64,000 bases of DNA. Source: an uncultured Acidaminococcus sp. (GTDB taxonomy: Bacteria; Bacillota; Negativicutes; Acidaminococcales; Acidaminococcaceae). The position numbers and the translations under genes are program-made. Of this stretch, positions 8,490 to 15,007 are shown one piece after another (the stretch's first letter is position 1; every line of letters starts with the position of its first letter). The DNA is taken from the NCBI GenBank assembly GCA_900554515.1, contig USHN01000005.1, positions 18,108-82,107 on the forward strand. Reading direction: 5' to 3'. Below the pieces are notes generated by a model. That model saw only the letters and a program-made list of their open reading frames with translations, searched no databases and had not been told where the DNA came from.

Positions 8490-9641
8490 TTAGGACAATA
8501 CGGGGATGAGGGCCAGTACCAGGCCGCCTGCTACTACGGAAGCAACCTGCCCGGCTACATTAACGCCGATGGCCTGCTGGATAATGAAATTCGAAGGATC
8601 TTCTTTCAGAGCCATTTTGGCAATGACCCGCCCGGAAATGGGGAAGGCAGAAATGCCGCAGGCCCCGATCATGGGGTTGATTTTTTTCTTCAAAAATACG
8701 TTAGCCAGCTTGGCAAACAGCACGCCGCCCACGGTATCAAAAATAAAGGCAACAGCGCCTAGGAGCAGGATTTTAACCACCTGCACCGTGAGAATGGATT
8801 CGGCAGTCATGGTGGCCCCTACGGTAATGCCTAGCAGCAGCGTTACCAGATTGGTCAATTCATTTTGTGCCGTCTGGGCCAGGCTGTCACAGACGCCGGA
8901 GGTTTTCAGCATGTTGCCAAACATCAGGGCACCGATAAGGGGAACGGAAATAGGCGCCAAGATCCCCGCAATCAGCGTGACCATGAGCGGGAAAAGGAAA
9001 AGCGCCGTCTGGGATACAGGCCGTTCTTCTTTATAAGGCATGCGGATCAGGCGTTCTTTTTTGCTGGTCAATAGTTTTACGATCGGGGGCTGGATAATGG
9101 GGACGAGGGACATATAACAAAACGCCGTAACGGTAAGGGGGCCCAGCATTTCTGTGGCAAATTTCTGGGCGACGAAAATGGTGGTGGGGCCGTCCGCAGC
9201 CCCGATAATGCCGATAGACGCCGCTTCCCTAAAGGGAAATCCCAGCGCTGCAGCACACAGCGTCGCCACGAAAATCCCCAGATGGGCAGCCGCCGCAAAC
9301 AGCATCATATAGGGAGCCCGCAAAAGCGGCGCAAAGTCGCACATGGCGCCAATCCCGATAAAAATCAGCACGGGAAACAGTTCATTGGCGATACCCGCCT
9401 GATACAGTACACTTAAAAAGCCCGGTTCGCCGCCGCCAGTTGGCATTACGGCAAAATGCCCGGGGATATTGGCCAGGATGCAGCCCACGCCCATAGGGAA
9501 AAGCAGCACTGGTTCATATCCTTTTTTGACGCCCAGATAGATCAACAATAATCCCACGGCCAACATAACCCAAACCGTCCAGTCCGCCATGCCCATGACG
9601 CCGGAAAAAAGCTCTCGCAATACAACTTCCCAATTTGACAT
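8490..9641 (-). CDS. Sodium-pumping decarboxylase beta subunit (OadB/GcdB/MmdB family)
   Basis: A 383-residue polytopic membrane protein that carries out carboxybiotin decarboxylation coupled to sodium export. The key family motifs are present: GIIGAADGPTTIFVA with the essential aspartate at about residue 155, the GNMLKTSGVCDSL segment, and NPMIGACGISAFPISGRV near residue 335, whose polar residues line the sodium path. The three paralogous systems act on oxaloacetate, glutaconyl-CoA and methylmalonyl-CoA, and sequence by eye does not separate them. No alpha subunit or biotin carrier is adjacent; a biotin-less alpha-type protein lies at 54.7 kb. It has its own promoter and an unusual structured leader. 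Confidence 0.9.
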   Translation of the reverse strand: MSNWEVVLRELFSGVMGMADWTVWVMLAVGLLLIYLGVKKGYEPVLLFPMGVGCILANIPGHFAVMPTGGGEPGFLSVLYQAGIANELFPVLIFIGIGAMCDFAPLLRAPYMMLFAAAAHLGIFVATLCAAALGFPFREAASIGIIGAADGPTTIFVAQKFATEMLGPLTVTAFCYMSLVPIIQPPIVKLLTSKKERLIRMPYKEERPVSQTALFLFPLMVTLIAGILAPISVPLIGALMFGNMLKTSGVCDSLAQTAQNELTNLVTLLLGITVGATMTAESILTVQVVKILLLGAVAFIFDTVGGVLFAKLANVFLKKKINPMIGACGISAFPISGRVIAKMALKEDPSNFIIQQAIGVNVAGQVASVVAGGLVLALIPVLS

Positions 9642-9764
9642 CTTCTCACCTCAGGTAGACAAATACCAGGTTTCAGTAAAAAACGGATCTGACATTTTAC
9701 AATGCCAGGTCCGCTTTGCCTTTCTGCCCCTGTGCCATACGCAGAAAGGAGATATGCATTTAAT
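9642..9764 (-). promoter_or_regulatory. Structured leader RNA with internal terminator upstream of the beta subunit (candidate riboswitch/attenuator)
   Basis: On the minus strand the predicted transcript start (about 9764) is followed by about 122 bases before the ATG. These fold into a 9-bp hairpin (CCTTTCTGC with GCAGAAAGG, 9719-9749) and then a 12-bp hairpin (9684-9713; one mismatch, one wobble) followed directly by six U residues (9678-9683), a typical intrinsic terminator. An ACCTGG(C/T)ATT segment occurs both inside the terminator stem and about 40 bases later, which could allow alternative pairing. The ligand, if any, is unknown. Confidence 0.6.
9678..9713 (-). terminator. Intrinsic terminator inside the decarboxylase leader
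   Basis: Read on the minus strand, CGGACCTGGCAT pairs with ATGTCAGATCCG around a six-base loop and is followed by TTTTTT. It is downstream of a good promoter and upstream of the beta-subunit start, so it would stop transcription before the coding region unless relieved. It could also catch readthrough from fba. Confidence 0.75.
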
Positions 9765-9770
9765 GGTTGC

Positions 9771-9800
9771 ATTTTACAGCATATTTGCTGTTGTTGTCAA
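9771..9800 (-). promoter_or_regulatory. Sigma-A promoter for the decarboxylase beta-subunit operon
   Basis: On the minus strand there is a perfect TTGACA (9795-9800), an 18-base spacer and TAAAAT (9771-9776). It lies between the fba stop codon and the structured leader, so the beta subunit is transcribed independently of fba. Confidence 0.75.
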
Positions 9801-9842
9801 TAGGCGCTGGTAAAATAACAGAGTCAGCCAGTAAGCCGCTAC

Positions 9843-10838
9843 TTATTTGGCACGCACCAGGGCCATCACTTCGTCCGCCCGGTTGTCGCTGCCCAGTACA
9901 TCCGTAATCTTGTGGGATACCAGCTCCTGGATGTAGTTTCTGCCATCGCCCAGGTATTGCCGGGGATCAAAATGCTCCGGATGGGCTGCCAGATGTTCCC
10001 GGATGCCCGCTGTCATGGCAAGGCGCAGGTCGGAGTCGATGTTGATCTTGCACACAGCAGATTTGGCCGCCCGGCGCAACTGATCTTCTGGAATGCCTAC
10101 CGCATCGTCCAGTTTTCCGCCGTTATCATTGATGATTTTTACGTATTTGGGGATAACGGAAGACGCCCCGTGGAGCACGATGGGAAAGCCCGGAATCTTT
10201 TTCTCGATTTCAGCCAGGATGTCAAACCGCAGTTCCGGCGGTACCAGCACGCCGTCCGCATTCCGGGTGCATTGTTCCGGTCTGAATTTGAAGGCGCCAT
10301 GGCTGGTGCCAATGGCAATGGCCAGAGAATCCACACCGGTTTCCTTCACAAATTCTTCTACTTCTTCCGGCTGGGTGTAGGCGGCATCTTTGTCGTCCAC
10401 GTTCACATCGTCTTCAATGCCGGCCAGTTTGCCCAGCTCCGCTTCTACCACCACACCATGTTCATGGGCATAGGCCACCACTTCCTGGGTACGTTTGATA
10501 TTTTCTTTGAAATCATATTTGGATCCATCGTACATAACGGACGTAAACCCATCATCAATGCACGCTTTGCAGGTGGCAAAATCCGGGCCGTGATCCAGAT
10601 GCAGGGCTACCGGGATATCCTTGACTTCCAGTGCCGCCAGAACCAGGTGACGGAGATACGGTCCCTTGGCATATTTCCGGGCGCCGGCAGAGGCTTGGAG
10701 AATAATAGGGGAGTTGAGCGCTGCGGCGGCTTCCGTAATGCCCTGGACAATTTCCATATTGTTCACGTTGAAGGCACCGATAGCATAGCCGCCCTCATAA
10801 GCTTTTTGAAACATTTCTTTTGTACCAATTAGTGGCAT
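9843..10838 (-). CDS. fba: Class II fructose-bisphosphate aldolase
   Basis: A 331-residue zinc-dependent aldolase that splits fructose 1,6-bisphosphate to two triose phosphates in glycolysis and gluconeogenesis. Zinc and substrate motifs appear in order: VALHLDHGPDFATC (about residue 80), VVEAELGKLAG with the glutamate, IGTSHGAFKF, and FPIVLHGASS. The C-terminal CKINIDSDLRLAMT is the phosphate-binding region of the family. The ATG follows AGGAGGA. It lies 34 bases downstream of the RluA-type gene on the same strand and may be co-transcribed with it. Confidence 0.95.
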   Translation of the reverse strand: MPLIGTKEMFQKAYEGGYAIGAFNVNNMEIVQGITEAAAALNSPIILQASAGARKYAKGPYLRHLVLAALEVKDIPVALHLDHGPDFATCKACIDDGFTSVMYDGSKYDFKENIKRTQEVVAYAHEHGVVVEAELGKLAGIEDDVNVDDKDAAYTQPEEVEEFVKETGVDSLAIAIGTSHGAFKFRPEQCTRNADGVLVPPELRFDILAEIEKKIPGFPIVLHGASSVIPKYVKIINDNGGKLDDAVGIPEDQLRRAAKSAVCKINIDSDLRLAMTAGIREHLAAHPEHFDPRQYLGDGRNYIQELVSHKITDVLGSDNRADEVMALVRAK

Positions 10839-10872
10839 GGAAAATTCCTCCTCATACTCTATGATAAAAATA

Positions 10873-11760
10873 TTATACCATATTCACCAGCTCCCTGAGC
10901 AAGGGAAAATGCTGGTAAAAATCTTCCGGGATAGGCGCAGAAAGCGTCAGCGGCTCTCCGGTAAAGGGACGCAAAAAAGACAGCTTCCAGGCGTGGAGAA
11001 AATGCCGTGACTGGGGGCCATTTTCCCCATACAGATGATCCCCTAAAAGCGGATGCCCTGCGGCAGCACAGTGTACCCGGATCTGATGGGTGCGGCCTGT
11101 TTTAAGTGTAAATTGCACAAGCGTCAGGTTGTTATCTTCTGCCAAAACCTTGCACACGGTGCGGGCGGGAAGGCCTGCCGGATCCACCTGCCGCTGTATA
11201 ATCGACCCGGGAACCCGGGCAATGGGCCTATCCAGTACCATTTCTTTTGCCTCCCAATGCCCCAGGGTAAGCCCCAGGTAACATTTTTGGACAGCACACT
11301 GGGACAGGGCATGGTGCACCCAGGCATTTTTGGCAAACAGCACCATGCCGCTGGTTTCCTTATCCAGTCGGGAAACGGGGTGGACGGCACAGGGAAGATT
11401 CTTTTTCTTATAATACCAGGCAATACGGCGGGAGAGAGCGGGCAGCAAGGTTGCCGTAGCGTTATGGGTTATGAGCCCTGCCGGTTTATTGACGGCAAGC
11501 AAAAGGTCATCTTCATAGAGAATTTCCAGCGGGGCCTCTTCCGGCATGAGGGTACACACCTCTGGCAAAAAATTCCATTGTACGGTGTCCCCCGGCTGCA
11601 GCAATGCGTCCCGGAATACGGGCTCCCCATTGACGGAAAAAATCCCTGCCGCTTTGGCTTTCTTCCAATACGTCCCGGAAAGTCCCCAGTGCTGCAAAAA
11701 AGATTTCAGGTGTTGGGGCGTAGCCGAGAGGGGGACGGTGAGTGCAAGATATTGCTGCAT
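10873..11760 (-). CDS. RluA-family pseudouridine synthase
   Basis: A 295-residue pseudouridine synthase. The catalytic signature HPVSRLDKETSGMVLFAKN, with the essential aspartate in RLDKETSG, is at about residue 130. The N-terminal part resembles an S4-type RNA-binding segment (FSVNGEPVFRDALLQPGDTV), and the family motifs GRTHQIRVH and LLGDHLYG follow. It should convert a uridine in rRNA or tRNA to pseudouridine; which site cannot be inferred, as RluA, RluC, RluD and bacillary YjbO/YtzG relatives share these motifs. It is divergent from the HMA protein gene and upstream of fba. Confidence 0.9.
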   Translation of the reverse strand: MQQYLALTVPLSATPQHLKSFLQHWGLSGTYWKKAKAAGIFSVNGEPVFRDALLQPGDTVQWNFLPEVCTLMPEEAPLEILYEDDLLLAVNKPAGLITHNATATLLPALSRRIAWYYKKKNLPCAVHPVSRLDKETSGMVLFAKNAWVHHALSQCAVQKCYLGLTLGHWEAKEMVLDRPIARVPGSIIQRQVDPAGLPARTVCKVLAEDNNLTLVQFTLKTGRTHQIRVHCAAAGHPLLGDHLYGENGPQSRHFLHAWKLSFLRPFTGEPLTLSAPIPEDFYQHFPLLRELVNMV

Positions 11761-11784
11761 AAGAAATTCCTTTCTCTAAAAGCC

Positions 11785-11812
11785 TTGACAAATCTGGCAA
11801 ACGCCGTATAAT
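11785..11812 (+). promoter_or_regulatory. Promoter for the HMA-domain gene
   Basis: TTGACA (11785-11790), a 16-base spacer and TATAAT (11807-11812) make a near-consensus promoter. Transcription would start around 11819, immediately before the candidate CsoR operator. Confidence 0.8.
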
Positions 11813-11824
11813 AAATGCATAGAA

Positions 11825-11839
11825 ACCCCTTACGGGTAT
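11825..11839 (+). promoter_or_regulatory. Candidate CsoR-type copper operator
   Basis: ACCCCTTACGGGTAT, followed soon by GGTA, matches the C-tract/G-tract pattern of known CsoR operators at copZ promoters. It lies just downstream of a strong promoter, where a bound repressor would block transcription. A CsoR-family gene is encoded elsewhere in the window (25980). The match was recognised by eye; binding is inferred. Confidence 0.45.
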
Positions 11840-11869
11840 ATGGTATGAAGCAGAAAGAAGGCTTTTAAT

Positions 11870-12130
11870 ATGGTCAAAATGATTGTTGGCGTAGAAGGTA
11901 TGATGTGCGGCATGTGCGAGGCCCATGTAAATGACGCCATCCGGCAGCATTTCAAGGTGGACAGTGTAAAAAGTGACCGGAATAAAAAAGAGACGGACAT
12001 TGTGGCCGAAATGGCCTTGGATGAAAAGGCGGTCAAAGATGTGATTGATGCCACAGGGTATCAGGTGACCAGCTTCAAAGTAGAACCTTACGAAAAGAAA
12101 AAAGGCTTGTTCTCCCGCCTTTTGGGATAA
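11870..12130 (+). CDS. Heavy-metal-associated (HMA) domain protein, CopZ-like
   Basis: An 86-residue protein with one HMA domain (ferredoxin-like fold). The metal-binding motif is GMMCGMCEAHV at about residues 10-20, giving a CxxC pair as in copper chaperones and P-type ATPase N-terminal domains. The C-terminal 15 residues are basic and hydrophobic (KKKGLFSRLLG), a little longer than a bare CopZ. No copper ATPase is adjacent. A strong promoter and a CsoR-like operator upstream support a copper-responsive role in the cytoplasm. Binding of copper rather than another thiophilic metal is inferred. Confidence 0.8.
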   Translation: MVKMIVGVEGMMCGMCEAHVNDAIRQHFKVDSVKSDRNKKETDIVAEMALDEKAVKDVIDATGYQVTSFKVEPYEKKKGLFSRLLG

Positions 12131-12141
12131 TGAGCGTGCAT

Positions 12142-12172
12142 GGCGTCGGCAGTGAACCGGCGCCTATTTTTT
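12142..12172 (+). terminator. Terminator after the HMA gene
   Basis: GGCGTCGG (12142-12149) pairs with CCGGCGCC (12157-12164) around a seven-base loop and runs into TATTTTTT, twelve bases after the stop codon. Confidence 0.8.
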
Positions 12173-12224
12173 GTACAGCTGAAATGGTATAATAGACTGG
12201 CATATTACGGAAGGATGAAAACAC

Positions 12225-13763
12225 ATGGACGACCAGGAAAAAGCGGGGATTTTTGGACGCCTCCGCCTTTTATACCATTCAGAAAAAATTCGGCCGCCTA
12301 GGCCAAAGCCCATACCCAAGGAAGCGGCTTTCCCCTCCTTGCTGTGGCAACTGCGAGTCATGCAGCGGGACGACCGGGCCCTGCGTGAAAGTACGGCGGA
12401 GCTGTTTTACCGCCAGGGGAAATTGGCCGAATCCTATACGGACGATAGGGTGTATACCCTGCCCGTGCTCCACTATTACCCCACGTATAAGGTGCTGAGT
12501 GACAACGAATTGCGGGGGTATTTTGGCTGGCGTACCCGCTGGAGAAACGGCCAAAAAGAGCGCACCAGCCTCAGCTTTGCCTTTATCTATATTTACGAGC
12601 TGTTAAACGGTATCGGAACCACTTCCGTGGCCGATGGGTATGCAAAGCTTACGGCTTTTGCCAAGGACTACGGGGCTCTGGATGAGCGGGTGCTGTCCTA
12701 CCTGGACCTTTGGATCCGGGACTATGTTCTGTATCATCACCTGGATACGGCGCTTTTACCCAAAGACTTTGGAGTAGTGCAGGATACAGCCCTTTTGGTG
12801 CTCCTGCAGTATGAAAAGTTTAAAGATGACGAAATCTTTGCTGCCCTGGATGTATTTTCCACCTACCATTTGTCCAAATCCAAATTGTATAAGAGCCAGC
12901 CGGCCCTGATAGAGCGCCTTGTAGGACAGCTGTACCGGAAACTCCAGGCGTATTACCAAAAGAAACGCAGAAAAAAGACCTTTGTGGAAGAGTATATCGG
13001 GGAAGCGGGCTATACCTGGCTGAACCTGTTTGACAATGCCGTTTTTTTAAAACAGCCTGACGACCGGGAATTTACGGTAACACTTTCTCCCGTCTGCAGC
13101 GTTACCAACCGGCATGGCAACTGGTCTGAGCGCTGCTACGACTACAGCAGCAAACGGATGCGGAAACTGGGAAAGCTGATGAAAACCTGGGACAGCCTTT
13201 TGCGGGAAAAGCTGGATTTACCCCCGATTATGGCACCTTTTGTGTACAAATGGCTGCGGCAGTTGGTAGAAGATACCTGGACAGAAGAAATGCAGCGGCA
13301 AAAACTGGAAGAAAAACGCAAAGTGGTCTTTCACTTTGACCAGCTGGATACCATTCGCAAGGAAGCTGCTGTAACAAGAGAGAAGCTCATGACAGAAGAA
13401 GAGCGGCAGGAGGAACTAAGCGCCGTGGAGGCTCTCATGCCAAAGAAGGAACAGGTGCCCGCTGCAGAATCCCATGAGGAAACGGCCGCTGCTAGCGAAA
13501 TAGCAGGCAAGAGACCCTGGGGATTGACCGAGGACGAAGAAGCGTTTCTGCGCTGCCTGCTCTACGGAAAAGATACCTCCTGGCTTGCGGCAAAGGGGCT
13601 TATGCGTTCGGTCCTGGTGGATGCCATCAACGAAAAATGTTACGAAACCTTTGGAGATACCGTACTGGAAGCCGGGGAACCCCCTTGCGTGCTGGAAGAC
13701 TACGCAGAAGAATTAAAAGAAACCATCAAGGAGGCAGTATGCCAAGACAAAGAAAAAAACTAG
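12225..13763 (+). CDS. TerB_N / TerB_C domain protein
   Basis: A 512-residue cytoplasmic protein. Residues of about 60-260 carry the TerB_N signature, including LSDNELRGYFGWRTRWRNG and a TSLSFAFIYIYELLNGIG helix. The C-terminal half includes a TerB_C-like region (FHFDQLDTIRKEA) and a charged linker rich in Glu and Lys near residues 390-425. Such proteins occur in stress-response and conflict-type loci related to tellurite resistance, often with a helicase and an ATPase, but their biochemical role is unknown. Here the only partner is a DEDDh exonuclease whose start lies inside the end of this gene, so the two are likely translationally coupled. Confidence 0.75.
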   Translation: MDDQEKAGIFGRLRLLYHSEKIRPPRPKPIPKEAAFPSLLWQLRVMQRDDRALRESTAELFYRQGKLAESYTDDRVYTLPVLHYYPTYKVLSDNELRGYFGWRTRWRNGQKERTSLSFAFIYIYELLNGIGTTSVADGYAKLTAFAKDYGALDERVLSYLDLWIRDYVLYHHLDTALLPKDFGVVQDTALLVLLQYEKFKDDEIFAALDVFSTYHLSKSKLYKSQPALIERLVGQLYRKLQAYYQKKRRKKTFVEEYIGEAGYTWLNLFDNAVFLKQPDDREFTVTLSPVCSVTNRHGNWSERCYDYSSKRMRKLGKLMKTWDSLLREKLDLPPIMAPFVYKWLRQLVEDTWTEEMQRQKLEEKRKVVFHFDQLDTIRKEAAVTREKLMTEEERQEELSAVEALMPKKEQVPAAESHEETAAASEIAGKRPWGLTEDEEAFLRCLLYGKDTSWLAAKGLMRSVLVDAINEKCYETFGDTVLEAGEPPCVLEDYAEELKETIKEAVCQDKEKN

Positions 13764-14413
13764 CAGGTATCTTACCGGGAACGGGAAAAGAGGAATGGAA
13801 TTTTCCCGCAAGCTATACCGTGGTGGACGTGGAAACCACCGGACTTCACCCGGAGTGGGACAGAGTGATCGAAATCGGGGCCATGAAAATCCAAAACGGC
13901 ATTCCGGGAGAACGCTTTTCTTCCCTGCTGCGGCCCCCTTTTAAACAGTGGGGACAATATGTGATGCCGGCCATTACCAAGCTCACCGGGATTACCAATG
14001 AGATGTTGGAAAAGGCCCCGGAAGCTGCTACCGTGCTAAAAAAATTTGCTACTTTTTTGGGAAACGATCCCGTCGTGGGCTACAATGTGGACTTTGATAT
14101 GGCCTTTTTACAGGAGCATTTTCAGAAACTTCTAGGGCGGCCTCTTGCCAATTCCTGGGTGGATGTGCTGCCCATGGTGCAGTTTTTGTTCCCGCACTGG
14201 GAGCATCATAGATTGGCTGATGCAGTGGCCTATTATCACCTGACCAATGCCCGGGCCCATCGGGCGCTGAGTGACGTGGAAGCCACCTGGCAGGTATTTG
14301 AAAAAGTACATCAGGAAACCTTGCACGTCTACCCAGAAGAAGCCCAATTTTTTGCGGCCTTGCAGCGCAGCCTGGGGATAAATCAGGAAGAAGAGCAGAT
14401 GAGCCTTTGGTAA
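13739..14413 (+). CDS. DnaQ-like DEDDh 3'-5' exonuclease
   Basis: About 224 residues with the exonuclease fold of the DNA polymerase III epsilon subunit. Exo I (VVDVETTGLH) supplies the Asp-Glu pair, Exo II (VVGYNVDFDMAFL) the third acid, and Exo III (NARAHRALSDVEAT) the histidine and final aspartate. The preferred ATG (13739) has AAGGAGG upstream and overlaps the TerB gene by 25 bases; an in-frame extension upstream has no support. As a lone exonuclease without a polymerase it may trim DNA or RNA ends in repair. Coupling to a TerB-type protein is unusual and may indicate a joint function. Confidence 0.85.
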   Translation: MPRQRKKLAGILPGTGKEEWNFPASYTVVDVETTGLHPEWDRVIEIGAMKIQNGIPGERFSSLLRPPFKQWGQYVMPAITKLTGITNEMLEKAPEAATVLKKFATFLGNDPVVGYNVDFDMAFLQEHFQKLLGRPLANSWVDVLPMVQFLFPHWEHHRLADAVAYYHLTNARAHRALSDVEATWQVFEKVHQETLHVYPEEAQFFAALQRSLGINQEEEQMSLW

Positions 14414-14830
14414 GAGAGGACCCTTGGTAGTACTTTTTAATAGTTACGCTAGTGTAAAGGATACACTTACCAAGGTTTTATATAGCCTTACCTGTATTAC
14501 CCTATACTATCCTGTACTATACTACCCTTACTTAACCTTACATTACCTTACCTTACCTACGCCGCGAAAATGACGCAAGTGGTTGCGGAATTTGCACACT
14601 TGGTTGCGCTATTGACGCAAGTGGTTGCGGAATTTACGCACTTGGTTGCCACTTGGTTGCCATTTGGTTGCCATTTGGTTGCCAAAAACTTTTTTTGAGG
14701 GAGAATGGGAGACAGAGACTAGTATATAGTAAAGCCTCCCGCCTGTAAAGGCATCGGAGTTCTCACGCAGGGAACTCCGATGCCTTGCATTCTTTGCTGA
14801 AGTATGCTTTACTAGATGCGGGAGATTTGA
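14414..14830. repeat. Noncoding repeat-rich stretch upstream of the restriction island
   Basis: No convincing gene is visible. From about 14484 to 14560 the sequence is a degenerate CTTAC/CTATAC array. Two copies of an approximately 42-bp unit start at 14571 and 14613 (GACGCAAGTGGTTGCGGAAT). Four tandem 11-bp units (ACTTGGTTGCC, then ATTTGGTTGCC) occupy 14640-14683. A perfect 15-bp inverted repeat lies at 14748-14762 and 14772-14786. Outside it, AGTAAAGC and CTCCCGC (14728-14742) are complementary to GCTTTACT and GCGGGAG (14806-14824), in the same rather than mirrored order. Confidence 0.8.
14422..14480 (+). terminator. Hairpin after the exonuclease gene (possible terminator)
   Basis: CCTTGGTA (14422-14429) pairs with TACCAAGG (14468-14475), enclosing an inner GTGTA/TACAC hairpin, and is followed by TTTTAT. 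It lies just past the exonuclease stop codon. Confidence 0.5.
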
Positions 14831-14883
14831 GAGAATAGTTTCATGTGACGCGAATCAAGCACTTGCGTAAACGGCAGGTGCTT
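14831..14883 (+). repeat. 53-bp direct repeat, left copy
   Basis: Begins GAGAATAGTTTCATGTGA and matches 21371-21423 at all but two of 53 positions. Its right half contains AAGCACTTGC and GCAGGTGCTT around a GTAAACG loop, followed by TTTTT, so this copy is also a good intrinsic terminator. A few bases before it (ggagatttgag) resemble the end of the Rpn-tail gene that precedes the right copy. Confidence 0.85.
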
Positions 14884-14919
14884 TTTCATTTAACGGTGCT
14901 TTTTACTGTATTCTCCACC

Positions 14920-14949
14920 TTGAACGGCCGCCATAATCAATGGTACAAT
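14920..14949 (+). promoter_or_regulatory. Candidate promoter for the hsd operon
   Basis: TTGAAC (14920-14925), an 18-base spacer and TACAAT (14944-14949) lie about 60 bases upstream of hsdM, downstream of the terminator-like left direct repeat. Confidence 0.5.
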
Positions 14950-15007
14950 AAGGGTGTTACTTTTTGTGAATGTTGTGGAAATTGCGCTATAAATCCCGGA
15001 GGAATTC

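Noticed and set aside
9912..10832. Long 306-codon frame antisense to fba
   Set aside because: It mirrors the codon pattern of a certain aldolase gene and shows no family motif or ribosome site.
14571..14683. Possible CRISPR array or plasmid-type iterons
   Set aside because: The repeats are of 42 and 11 bp without unique spacers of constant length, no cas or rep gene is near, and four short units are too few to claim iterons.
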